Assembly: GCA_900545545.1 (NCBI GenBank) | Contig: UQZO01000009.1 | Coordinates: forward strand, 1 to 64,000 | Source of the DNA: an uncultured Subdoligranulum sp. | GTDB lineage: Bacteria > Bacillota > Clostridia > Oscillospirales > Ruminococcaceae | Direction of reading: 5' to 3' | DNA: 64,000 nucleotides | Shown here: positions 48,705 to 55,893 of the stretch, piece after piece | How the letters are laid out: every line of letters starts with the position of its first letter | How positions within the stretch are numbered: position 1 is the stretch's first letter | Program-made: the position numbers and the translations under genes | Notes under the pieces: model-generated | What the model was told of the DNA's origin: nothing | What the model saw: only the letters and a program-made list of their open reading frames with translations | Database searches by the model: none

Positions 48705-48890
48705 TTAATACCGTTCCTGCCGCATCATCCAGTCTTCACAAAGACGGTGAGCTTCCTCGGCGTTTTGGCTGATGCACTGAAACAGGCGGCCACTCTCGGT
48801 TCGGTAGCTGTATTCTACCTGGCTTTGCCCATTTTTCTTGGGAAGAGCAATGCAACGTTCCTCACCCGGCAATAAAAGCGCGACTTCCAT
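48705..48890 (-). CDS. Small uncharacterised protein
   Basis: A 61-residue protein ending DWMMRQERY, with SQVEYSYRTESGRLFQCISQNAEEAHRLCEDW as its main block. The ribosome site is weak (GAAGAA), but the frame is bounded by a TATAAT-like -10 near 48937-48942 and a terminator, and codon use resembles ICE genes. Possibly a small regulatory or host-interaction protein. Confidence 0.5.
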   Translation of the reverse strand: MEVALLLPGEERCIALPKKNGQSQVEYSYRTESGRLFQCISQNAEEAHRLCEDWMMRQERY

Positions 48891-48971
48891 ATTCTTCAGT
48901 GCCCCCAGTGTTCAAGATAAAATCGGAACGAGCATTATTATATCACGGGAGTGATGAAATGAACATGGATT

Positions 48972-49547
48972 TTAGGCGCGGTTCGCATAGGTCGGCGTTT
49001 CAACTTCGCGAATCAACAGTTTGCGGGCCCGGCTGACCCAGGCGGATACCACGTTGGTCCGCACACCATACATAGCTGCAATTTCGCGGGTTGAATAGCC
49101 GTAGATTTGCATCTCAATAGCCTGTACGCCCTTGCGAGCAATACCGCGGTATCGATGTTTGGCATCGGTCAATGTGTGCAGCAGCTCACGTGCTTCTGCA
49201 GCATCCGCGATGGTCTGCGGATCCGGGAGGGTTTCCAGAAGGCTTATTGTATCGCCATCTTCGGTAACTCTCTCCGATGAGACAACGCATCCCTGTTTGC
49301 CCATGATGCTGCGGCAGTAATCAATCAGAGAGTTTTTGACAACTGCATACGCAAATGTTGAAAACTTGCACCGGCCATCGTATTTCTGGGCAGCACGACA
49401 AAGTGCCAGACTGCCAACCTGAAAAAGATCATCGTGCTCCATGCCAGAAATATCCGGTCGCGGTGTGATATGTCGTTGGAGAATGCTTTCCACAAGACCC
49501 ATATGGGTTTCTACCAAGGTGCGTTCTTCATCAGTCATAACCCTCAT
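48972..49547 (-). CDS. ICE-encoded sigma-70 family factor
   Basis: A 191-residue sigma factor. ISGMEHDDLFQVGSLALCRAAQKYDGRCKFSTFAYAVVKNSLIDYCR (about 35-82) is region 2, with the core-binding and -10 recognition helices; LTDAKHRYRGIARKGVQAIEMQIYGYSTREIAAMYGVRTNVVSAWVSRARKLL (about 128-180) is region 4 with its HTH. Region 3 is missing. It is expected to drive element promoters, perhaps those with poor sigma-A elements. ATG 49547 follows GGAGGTG; a longer upstream frame is a shadow of the next gene. Confidence 0.88.
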   Translation of the reverse strand: MRVMTDEERTLVETHMGLVESILQRHITPRPDISGMEHDDLFQVGSLALCRAAQKYDGRCKFSTFAYAVVKNSLIDYCRSIMGKQGCVVSSERVTEDGDTISLLETLPDPQTIADAAEARELLHTLTDAKHRYRGIARKGVQAIEMQIYGYSTREIAAMYGVRTNVVSAWVSRARKLLIREVETPTYANRA

Positions 49548-49548
49548 C

Positions 49549-49974
49549 TCATGCCACCTCCTGTTTGTTGTGATTTCGAAGGACTTGGTTGCAAGCTTCG
49601 ATGACCTGATCGCAACGGTAGTCCGAAAACATGGCAATGTGGGCGTGCTGCTCATCCAGACCGGTGATATCCTGAAGCCAGTGGTAAGCCTCTTTGCGGG
49701 ATAGAATCCCTTCATGCCAGACGGCATCAAAGGCCTTGTGGGCCCGGATCCGTTTGTTCCGAAGTTCTCCGTTGGCCAATGAACCTTTGGGGCGAAGGCT
49801 CCCCATGTGTACGCCCACATAGCTGTTGCAGGAGGGGTATCCTGCACAAACGTAGAGCTTCTGCCCTTCTTTGTAGACGTGGTCGCCGTAGACATAACTG
49901 GCGTCACGCAGGACAGCGTTGCGGCCGCAATAGGGACAACGCGGCGGCTGAATCTTCTGCTTCTTTTTCCGCAC
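49549..49974 (-). CDS. DUF3268-like zinc-finger protein
   Basis: A 141-residue protein with CPYCGRNAVLRDASYVYGDHVYKEGQKLYVCAGYPSCNSYVG (about 13-54), a two-pair zinc ribbon with CPYCG and C-G-Y-P-S-C, then KAFDAVWHEGILSRKEAYHWLQDITGL, the conserved C-terminal helix of the zinc-finger-containing domain. GTG 49974 sits behind GGAGGTGATCCT. It is coupled to the sigma gene, whose start lies one base after its stop, so it may act with the sigma factor. Nucleic-acid binding is inferred. Confidence 0.75.
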   Translation of the reverse strand: MRKKKQKIQPPRCPYCGRNAVLRDASYVYGDHVYKEGQKLYVCAGYPSCNSYVGVHMGSLRPKGSLANGELRNKRIRAHKAFDAVWHEGILSRKEAYHWLQDITGLDEQHAHIAMFSDYRCDQVIEACNQVLRNHNKQEVA

Positions 49975-50031
49975 AGGATCACCTCCAAACGTAATGCGGT
50001 GTTAATACGTTTTCTTTGGCTTTATTGTAAA

Positions 50032-50068
50032 AAATGAGCCGACTCCGTTATAGGGAATCGGCTCATTT
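50032..50068 (-). terminator. Terminator after the 50084 gene
   Basis: A 15-bp stem with two mismatches or wobbles (50032-50046 with 50054-50068), then TTTTTTAC on the minus strand. TTTACA overlapping the tail and TATTAA 18 bp on may be a promoter for the zinc-finger/sigma pair. Confidence 0.7.
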
Positions 50069-50083
50069 ACTGGCATCAATCTG

Positions 50084-50464
50084 TCACAAATTGGGAAAAA
50101 CTGGGGATTTCTGAGTGTTACACGGAGGAAGGTCCTCGTAAAGGCCACTGAGCGGGCAGGCGGATGGGTCATCAAGATGAGAAAAGAGCCAGCTCTTGTG
50201 CAGCTCAACAAAGATATTCCGGCTGAGAACAGCAACACAATCCGTCTTGTCAATAGCGGTCTGCCAGAGGAGTTCGGCATCATGTCTGGGAATCAAAACA
50301 GGGCGGGCTTCTTCATCAAAAACACACAGCAGGTCACGACACTTTTTGCTGATGGCTCGTGAGCAATGGCTGCATTCAATGTACAATGCATTATGCCAGC
50401 TGTTGCCGGAAACCTGCAGAAAGCGGCAGAGGTGGGCATTGGAACTGATGTAAAGCGAATTCAT
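50084..50464 (-). CDS. Uncharacterised ICE protein
   Basis: A 126-residue protein containing YIECSHCSRAISKKCRDLLCVFDEEARPVLIPRHDAELLWQ (about 28-68), with four cysteines that could bind one metal. No family recognised. AAGGAG precedes ATG 50464; it follows the S1 gene by 13 bp and ends at a terminator. Probably a small regulator or structural partner in the transfer operon. Confidence 0.6.
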   Translation of the reverse strand: MNSLYISSNAHLCRFLQVSGNSWHNALYIECSHCSRAISKKCRDLLCVFDEEARPVLIPRHDAELLWQTAIDKTDCVAVLSRNIFVELHKSWLFSHLDDPSACPLSGLYEDLPPCNTQKSPVFPNL

Positions 50465-50477
50465 GGTTTCACGCTCC

Positions 50478-51449
50478 TTACAGGACTTGCCGGATGATGC
50501 GGGTTACGATGCCTACGGCAACGCACTGATCCCGGTTGATATGGGTCACGACAAAAGAAACCTGATCTTTCTTGGCTGGCATGCGCCGGTCCAGACAGTT
50601 GTGTGCAATGGCGTTGACACCGTTATGAAGCCGGATGTAGATGATTCCCCGACGAACCTCGGTGATTTGGCCGGCATAACGGCTTTGCTCTTTCACCGCC
50701 TGAAGACGTTCAGGAAGTGGATTTTCCGTCACGCTGCGCGGATCGGCTTCCACCCGGATGGATTCGGGATTGCTTACATCAACGGAGCGGATCCGGACCA
50801 GAATCACATCACCGACTGTGTAGCGCTCGTGAGCATCGCAGATCCATTCCCAGGAAAGATCCCGCGCCAACACCGAACATTCTACCCCAAATACTTCCAA
50901 ACGGATGGATTTCTCAGCTACCGCAGTGACCCGTGCCTGGACGATGCGCCCTTCCCGGATCTGCGGCAACCCATCGGCTGCCGGCGTCAGGTAGAAGGTG
51001 CGCTGCTTGCGCAGCATGGCATCTTTGCGGCTGGCAACGATGCTTCGGCTGGCTGTGTCGAGTCCGCGGATGATAAAATCAACCTGGCAGCCCATCATGT
51101 TGTTGACCAGTCTCTCCAGGCGTTGGGCCTGTCCGGCATAACGGCCGCCGGCATCACTTTGGGCAATAACCATTTCAGTCAGCGGGATGGCGACCCGGCA
51201 ACCCTTGTAGTAGATGACCGCCAGACCGTCACGTTCAACGCCATCCACTGTGCCGCACAAAATGCGGTGGGTCAGATAGGCGTTGGTCATTTCATGCCAG
51301 AGAGCATCCTGCTCCGCACCGGGCAGGGAGGCTGCATCGTGGCTTTCAATCGTCAATACGGGACTCCGCCGGGAAGTGGCGGTTGCTTTCGGTGCGGGTT
51401 CCTGCTCGGCGGGACTCACTTCGGTATCTACCTTCAAAATGTCTTCCAT
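50478..51449 (-). CDS. S1-domain RNA-binding protein
   Basis: A 323-residue protein with up to three S1-like OB folds: GTVDGVERDGLAVIYYKGCRVAIPLTEM (about 66-93), GRIVQARVTAVAEKSIRLEVFGVECSVLARDL (about 170-201) with YTVGDVILVRIRSV, and YAGQITEVRRGIIYIRLHNGVNAIAHNCL (about 262-290). A disordered N-terminus of about 40 residues precedes them. S1 repeats bind RNA, in ribosomes, RNases or NusA. It lies just downstream of the coupling-protein gene in the transfer operon. Given the read-through terminators of this ICE, an antitermination role is an appealing but unproven idea. Confidence 0.72.
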   Translation of the reverse strand: MEDILKVDTEVSPAEQEPAPKATATSRRSPVLTIESHDAASLPGAEQDALWHEMTNAYLTHRILCGTVDGVERDGLAVIYYKGCRVAIPLTEMVIAQSDAGGRYAGQAQRLERLVNNMMGCQVDFIIRGLDTASRSIVASRKDAMLRKQRTFYLTPAADGLPQIREGRIVQARVTAVAEKSIRLEVFGVECSVLARDLSWEWICDAHERYTVGDVILVRIRSVDVSNPESIRVEADPRSVTENPLPERLQAVKEQSRYAGQITEVRRGIIYIRLHNGVNAIAHNCLDRRMPAKKDQVSFVVTHINRDQCVAVGIVTRIIRQVL

Positions 51450-51467
51450 TGGTAACCTCCTGTTGGG

Positions 51468-53345
51468 TTATAAAAATAGCTGCCGCGCATCGACAATCTG
51501 CAGCGGTTCATCTTTGGGTTTTTGGGGAGTAGATTGTTTTCTCCCGTTTTTGGGAGCCGACCGGGTGGTCGGTTCCCTTCTGGGGATGACTGGGTACTGT
51601 GCCTGACTGCGCCACCGGGGAACATGGTCGATGGCGTGCACCGGGCTGACAAGCTGGGCATGGGGATGCAGCGTATAGTCAAATTTTTCGGCTTTCAATA
51701 TCTTCTGGCCTCGCAGAATGATCAGCTCCTGATCTACGGGCAAACGCAGGACCTCATCCACGGTCAGAAGCTTGCGTTTGCCTACGGAGTGACTTTCCCG
51801 ATATTGTGGAGCCCACTTGGCCAATTGCATTTTGTTGTAGACCTCGGCATCGGTGCTGTAGGCGACTGTAATCTCTCCGGCTCTGTCAGAAATCATACGG
51901 GCTGTGATATCGTCGGTGCAGCCCATGAACAAGGTGGTGTCTGCATTGCCGATGATTTCTACCCACTCGTTATCGGGATAGCGGTTTTGCAGCTGACCCA
52001 ACCCTTGCAGGATGATGGAGATGCTCACCCGCCGGGAACGGATAACGGAGCATCTTCGTCCAAGAGCATGGATCTTGCCGCAGTTCATGAGCTCTTCCCC
52101 GAGGATGTGGACTGGGACCGGAAGCTGACAGCTCGGGCAGCTGTCGGCATAGCGGACCAATTTGATAAAGAGAAAGGAAAAAAAGAGGGAGGACAGGAAC
52201 TCAAAGGTGGAGTCCTGATCGGAGGTGATGCAGAAATAGGCACAGAGCTCTTTCCCCGGCAAGGTCAGATCGATCTCCGGAAAGGAAGTGATGCTGCGGA
52301 TGGAACGGTGCTGCAAGGTCTGCAGGCGGCCGGCCAAACCCATCACGGCGCCGGCCCGGACGGAATCTGATGCCTGCAGGAAAACACTGAAGCAGGATTT
52401 TGCGGGATGCCCGGCGGGCAGCTGCTGACCAATGGATTCCAAAGAGAGGCCTCCGGCACCTGTGAGCAGATCATACACAGCGGAAAGATTTCGCTGATCG
52501 GGACTGTATTCCTGATCCACATACAGCAGCAGTGCCTTGAGAAGATTCTGCTCGGCGTCATCCCAGAAACGGTCCGACTTGCCGTTGTTGCTGTTTTGGA
52601 TGACCACATCGGAAAATATCTGCGCCATCAGATCATCGCCGTGAATCTCCCCCAGACAATCCCAGGAATCGGAACATTCCGGATTGACGAGGTTGAATAC
52701 GCGAATGGTATAACCATGGGCCTGCAGGTAGTCAGACATCTCATAGATCTCACCCTTGCAATCTGTGATGATCAGGCTCTCCCGGCGGATCACTGCCTGA
52801 AATACCCGGTTCCGCACATAGGATCTGGATTTTCGGGAGCCGGAGGAACCATATACGATCACATTGTCGTTCATACGGCTGTCGGGGGACAGGCTGAGGA
52901 CCTGAGTCCCCAGCTTCCCCAAAATCACTCCTTTGGTACGGTTGACATCCTGCAGAAGCAGGACTTTCTTCCGCTCCGCTTCGGTCATAAAGCCTGAGGT
53001 ACCATAGGTGCCTTCATTGGAGTACGTCAGGTTCCGGTCATCATCGAAGGTGCCGCGGCCATCCCGTCCGATTCGCAAAACGAAGAAGAACAGAATCAGA
53101 AAGGACAGCACCACAAGCCCGATGCTGTAAAGACCGTAGGGAAAATCCAGCAGAGCCATCCACGCGGAAATAGGGTCCAGGCAAGGCAGCTCCGGACCGT
53201 AATCAGCCGAAAAAGGGCCGCCGGATTGTTTCCAAAAATCATAATTTCGCAGAAGCTGGGCCAAGAGCCCGGCAAGATATCCGCTGGAGCCTAAGGCAAC
53301 GATGATGGCAACAACAGAACTGGCCCACTTCATCCTGTTATTCAT
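51468..53345 (-). CDS. virD4: VirD4-like type IV coupling protein (CD1115 family)
   Basis: A 625-residue coupling protein that links the relaxosome to the mating channel. Two N-terminal membrane helices (about 8-26 and 70-92) are followed by the ATPase core. The Walker A region is YGSSGSRKSRSYV (about 166-178), where the residue before the lysine is arginine rather than glycine; ESLIITDCKGEIYE (about 188), HILGEELMNCGKI (about 410) in place of the usual LDEFANIG, and SIILQGLGQLQNRYPD (about 440) complete the family blocks. GGAGGATG precedes ATG 53345. Confidence 0.88.
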   Translation of the reverse strand: MNNRMKWASSVVAIIVALGSSGYLAGLLAQLLRNYDFWKQSGGPFSADYGPELPCLDPISAWMALLDFPYGLYSIGLVVLSFLILFFFVLRIGRDGRGTFDDDRNLTYSNEGTYGTSGFMTEAERKKVLLLQDVNRTKGVILGKLGTQVLSLSPDSRMNDNVIVYGSSGSRKSRSYVRNRVFQAVIRRESLIITDCKGEIYEMSDYLQAHGYTIRVFNLVNPECSDSWDCLGEIHGDDLMAQIFSDVVIQNSNNGKSDRFWDDAEQNLLKALLLYVDQEYSPDQRNLSAVYDLLTGAGGLSLESIGQQLPAGHPAKSCFSVFLQASDSVRAGAVMGLAGRLQTLQHRSIRSITSFPEIDLTLPGKELCAYFCITSDQDSTFEFLSSLFFSFLFIKLVRYADSCPSCQLPVPVHILGEELMNCGKIHALGRRCSVIRSRRVSISIILQGLGQLQNRYPDNEWVEIIGNADTTLFMGCTDDITARMISDRAGEITVAYSTDAEVYNKMQLAKWAPQYRESHSVGKRKLLTVDEVLRLPVDQELIILRGQKILKAEKFDYTLHPHAQLVSPVHAIDHVPRWRSQAQYPVIPRREPTTRSAPKNGRKQSTPQKPKDEPLQIVDARQLFL

Positions 53346-54442
53346 AGCAAAAGCATCCTCCTGGTTCGTTCAAGGGAGAGCGGGCGGATTTCAGCTTTCT
53401 CTCCCAGGCACGGCTGCAGAGCTCCCGTTTGAAAATCAAAAGCAATTACAGCACCGGTCAGTTCGCGGCTGCAGAGACCGGAATAGAAACTCTGAATGCG
53501 AACAAGATCAAAATCCCATGCAAACAGAACGGGGCGCCCGGCCTCATCCAGTGCATCAAAGGAAAAATTCCCGATTTGTCGTTTGGGGTACAAGGTGCCG
53601 GCAAGCGCGGTGTTGAAGGCGGAAGAAACACCCGGCTTCCGTAATATCTGGAACAGAACATCGCCCTGCGCGTTATTGGAAAGCAGATGCATATGGTCAA
53701 AGGTCCCATCCAGAAAAAACAACTGCCTCTTTCCGCCGCCACGACTCCGGAAAAGAGTGGGTGCCAAAGAAAGGTCTTCACACAGGAGGAGGGCCTCGGC
53801 ATTTTGGCCGGCATACGCCGGATGCCCGATTCGTCTGCCAATGTATTCGGTCAGAAGCGTTCGGGCACGCAGTTCGCTGGCTGGAGCCCAGCGCATCAAG
53901 GTGTTTCCGGTGTTATAGACAAGATAGAAGTGAGAGGGTGCCAGCAGCACCCCGGCCATCCGCGCATTCTTGATCTTGAGGGCGATGTCTCCCATCGACT
54001 GGATTTCGCGGGCTAAATAGAACGCAGAGCAGGGAGAGGCTGCCGGGGAGATGCGACGGCCGAACAGGTCCGGTTTCTCGTCCGGGAAGATGGCCACATC
54101 ACCCAGCTGCATCATGGCCAGCACTTCACCGAGTCGGTGCATCCGCAGTCGGCGGGACAGCTCGCTTGTATAGCCGTTGGTTCGTACGCTGCCAGTGAAC
54201 AAGGCTGCGTATCGTTCGGGGTTTTGCTCGGTGAGCAGATTTTTGGCCAGGCGGGTCAGGCGATGTCCTTTGACCTGATCCCGCCGATAGGGGCGCAGCA
54301 GCTTTGCCTTGGTCAGCTCCTCCAGCACACGATACCGATAGCTTTGGCTGGGAATCAGGCGGCTGGCGGCCAACGGCGACAGTTCCCCGCACAGGGCAGC
54401 GACGGACAGCAGCTGCTGTTTGGCGATTGGCGGAGTTGGCAT
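53342..54442 (-). CDS. Replication-relaxation-like winged-helix protein
   Basis: A 366-residue protein of the replication-relaxation (Replic_Relax) type found next to coupling proteins in clostridial ICEs. QLLSVAALCGELSPLAASRLIPSQSYRYRVLEELTKAKLLRPYRRDQVKG (about 10-59) is a winged helix; HFYLVYNTGNTLMRWAPASELR (about 177-198) and FLDGTFDHMHLLSN (about 235-248) are in the C-terminal nuclease-like half, without a clear catalytic set. ATG 54442 follows AAAGGAG; ATG 54571 would add 43 unconserved residues. Its stop overlaps the virD4 start by 4 bp. Confidence 0.72.
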   Translation of the reverse strand: MPTPPIAKQQLLSVAALCGELSPLAASRLIPSQSYRYRVLEELTKAKLLRPYRRDQVKGHRLTRLAKNLLTEQNPERYAALFTGSVRTNGYTSELSRRLRMHRLGEVLAMMQLGDVAIFPDEKPDLFGRRISPAASPCSAFYLAREIQSMGDIALKIKNARMAGVLLAPSHFYLVYNTGNTLMRWAPASELRARTLLTEYIGRRIGHPAYAGQNAEALLLCEDLSLAPTLFRSRGGGKRQLFFLDGTFDHMHLLSNNAQGDVLFQILRKPGVSSAFNTALAGTLYPKRQIGNFSFDALDEAGRPVLFAWDFDLVRIQSFYSGLCSRELTGAVIAFDFQTGALQPCLGEKAEIRPLSLERTRRMLLL

Positions 54443-54572
54443 CTGCAGGGGCTCCTTTCTGCCCAACGGCTGATATACCTGGGCGGATTTTGGGTGGAAA
54501 AACGGGACAAAAACCCCATTGTGGCGCGCAGCGCCGGGGGGCAAATTTGGGCAGGGGGGATAACGGATCATT

Positions 54573-55223
54573 TTAGACCTCTCTTTTTCGGGTGTTTTGC
54601 TGTACCAGCCAGGCGGGAAAAGCGTCGGGCCGCAGGATGTGGAACTCGGTCTGAGCAAGGTCACCGGCGCAGGCGGTCTCGTAGCGATCACAATAGCGCA
54701 TACTGTCATCCACCATCAAAAACAGCGCCAGCAGGTCTTGTACAGCTTTCAGTTCGATGTTGTCGTAATCCGGAACCGCTCTCCGGCCGGAGTTGGGTTG
54801 AATGCAATGAACTACGCAGAGGACACAGCGCTCAAACTGAGGTAGAGGATCGGTCATGGCGGCATCAGCCAGGGCGGCGTAGACCAGACCGGACAGATAT
54901 TCTCTGCTTTTGGAAGATCTTCTGTCCGGAAGAAGCGGCGGGAGAATCAGTAATGCTTTGTCCCGAGTGAATGAGAAATTTACCTGAGTGCTGGGCAGAG
55001 CGCTGGTCAGGTATTCCCGGCGGGACATTTCTCCGCTCTGGTAAATCAGGTGCCGCATTTTGCACGCCAGCGCCTCTGCCTGGTGGGCACCGTCCAGGGA
55101 CAATCCTTCCAGATTGCCGCTTTGCCTGTCGGCCCGTGCGTGCTGCATGGCAATCAGCGTGCTGCCCAATTGGCGGTGTGCGTTCTGTACCGCATTCAGC
55201 TGGCGCTCGTAGGTGGTTGGCAT
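54573..55223 (-). CDS. DUF6100-like protein
   Basis: A 216-residue protein, MPTTYERQLNAVQNAHRQLGSTL.., of the DUF6100-like group seen in gut-Firmicute ICEs. The second half contains RRAVPDYDNIELKAVQDLLALFLMVDDSMRYCDRY (about 146-180), which resembles the PDxDN..K..LD.L......DDS pattern of RusA Holliday-junction nucleases. It overlaps DUF5697-like by 28 bp. If the RusA-like residues are functional, it may process transfer intermediates. CAAGGAGG precedes ATG 55223. Confidence 0.62.
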   Translation of the reverse strand: MPTTYERQLNAVQNAHRQLGSTLIAMQHARADRQSGNLEGLSLDGAHQAEALACKMRHLIYQSGEMSRREYLTSALPSTQVNFSFTRDKALLILPPLLPDRRSSKSREYLSGLVYAALADAAMTDPLPQFERCVLCVVHCIQPNSGRRAVPDYDNIELKAVQDLLALFLMVDDSMRYCDRYETACAGDLAQTEFHILRPDAFPAWLVQQNTRKREV

Positions 55224-55759
55224 GGTGCGGCCTCCTTGGCAGTGGTGTAATAGGTTGTTTTCCCGTCTGGTGATACCACACAGTAGGCGGCGACGGGGCG
55301 AATGGCAATCAGCGGGATCTGATCCGGATTTTGCACAACGATAACCAGACGCTGCCCCAAAGCCTCCCGCTGCGCTTGCACAACGTCAGAAGTTGATTTC
55401 TCGTGGCCGGGCAACACACTGACGAAGTCGTATTCGCCATTCTCCGTGAAGGCGGATATGGTGATGCCGTGGTTGCCAGGCAGTTGATATTCCACGCTGT
55501 CCCGAAAATCAAGTAAGGCCCAAAAGGCCATCTCGTATGCGGGATTTCCGTTTGACAGCCAGTCGGCATTGCAAGCAACCCTTTCACTGTTGCGAAAAAT
55601 GCGCCCTGCCAGAACGAAGCGATGAAGAAGATGGTCAACAATTGCTTCTTGGCCACGATACCAGAGATAGAGCTGGCGAATGAGCAGTGCTTTATAGTGG
55701 TAGATCAGATCAAGAAGATCATCCGGGGGAATACCGGAAGAAGGTAAGGGGCAAATCAT
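55196..55759 (-). CDS. DUF5697-like protein
   Basis: A 187-residue protein resembling DUF5697-type ICE proteins. The N-terminal IPPDDLLDLIYHYKALLIRQLYLWYRGQ (about 10-37) has a winged-helix look and the C-terminal half is beta-rich (ENGEYDFVSVLP, QRLVIVVQNPDQIP). No enzymatic motif. GGAAAGGAG precedes ATG 55759. It is the first gene after the adhesin terminator and starts the transfer operon. Confidence 0.6.
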   Translation of the reverse strand: MICPLPSSGIPPDDLLDLIYHYKALLIRQLYLWYRGQEAIVDHLLHRFVLAGRIFRNSERVACNADWLSNGNPAYEMAFWALLDFRDSVEYQLPGNHGITISAFTENGEYDFVSVLPGHEKSTSDVVQAQREALGQRLVIVVQNPDQIPLIAIRPVAAYCVVSPDGKTTYYTTAKEAAPCQPPTSAS

Positions 55760-55854
55760 GAGAAACTCCTTTCCCTTGTGAAGGACGAACAGAATGCGTA
55801 TTACGCACGTATTGGAACCGTAAATGAAGCGTGTACCGTGCGTATAAAACAGAA

Positions 55855-55881
55855 CGGCCCGGCGGGTTTGTCGCCGGGCCG
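55855..55881 (-). terminator. Terminator of the adhesin gene
   Basis: A perfect 10-bp GC stem (55855-55864 with 55872-55881), followed on the minus strand by TTCTGTTTT, 13 bases after the adhesin stop. Confidence 0.85.
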
Positions 55882-55893
55882 CTTATTATGGGG

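Noticed and set aside
49548..49988. N-terminal extension of the ICE sigma factor
   Set aside because: It is out of phase with the zinc-finger gene that truly occupies this stretch; a good ribosome site sets the start at 49547.
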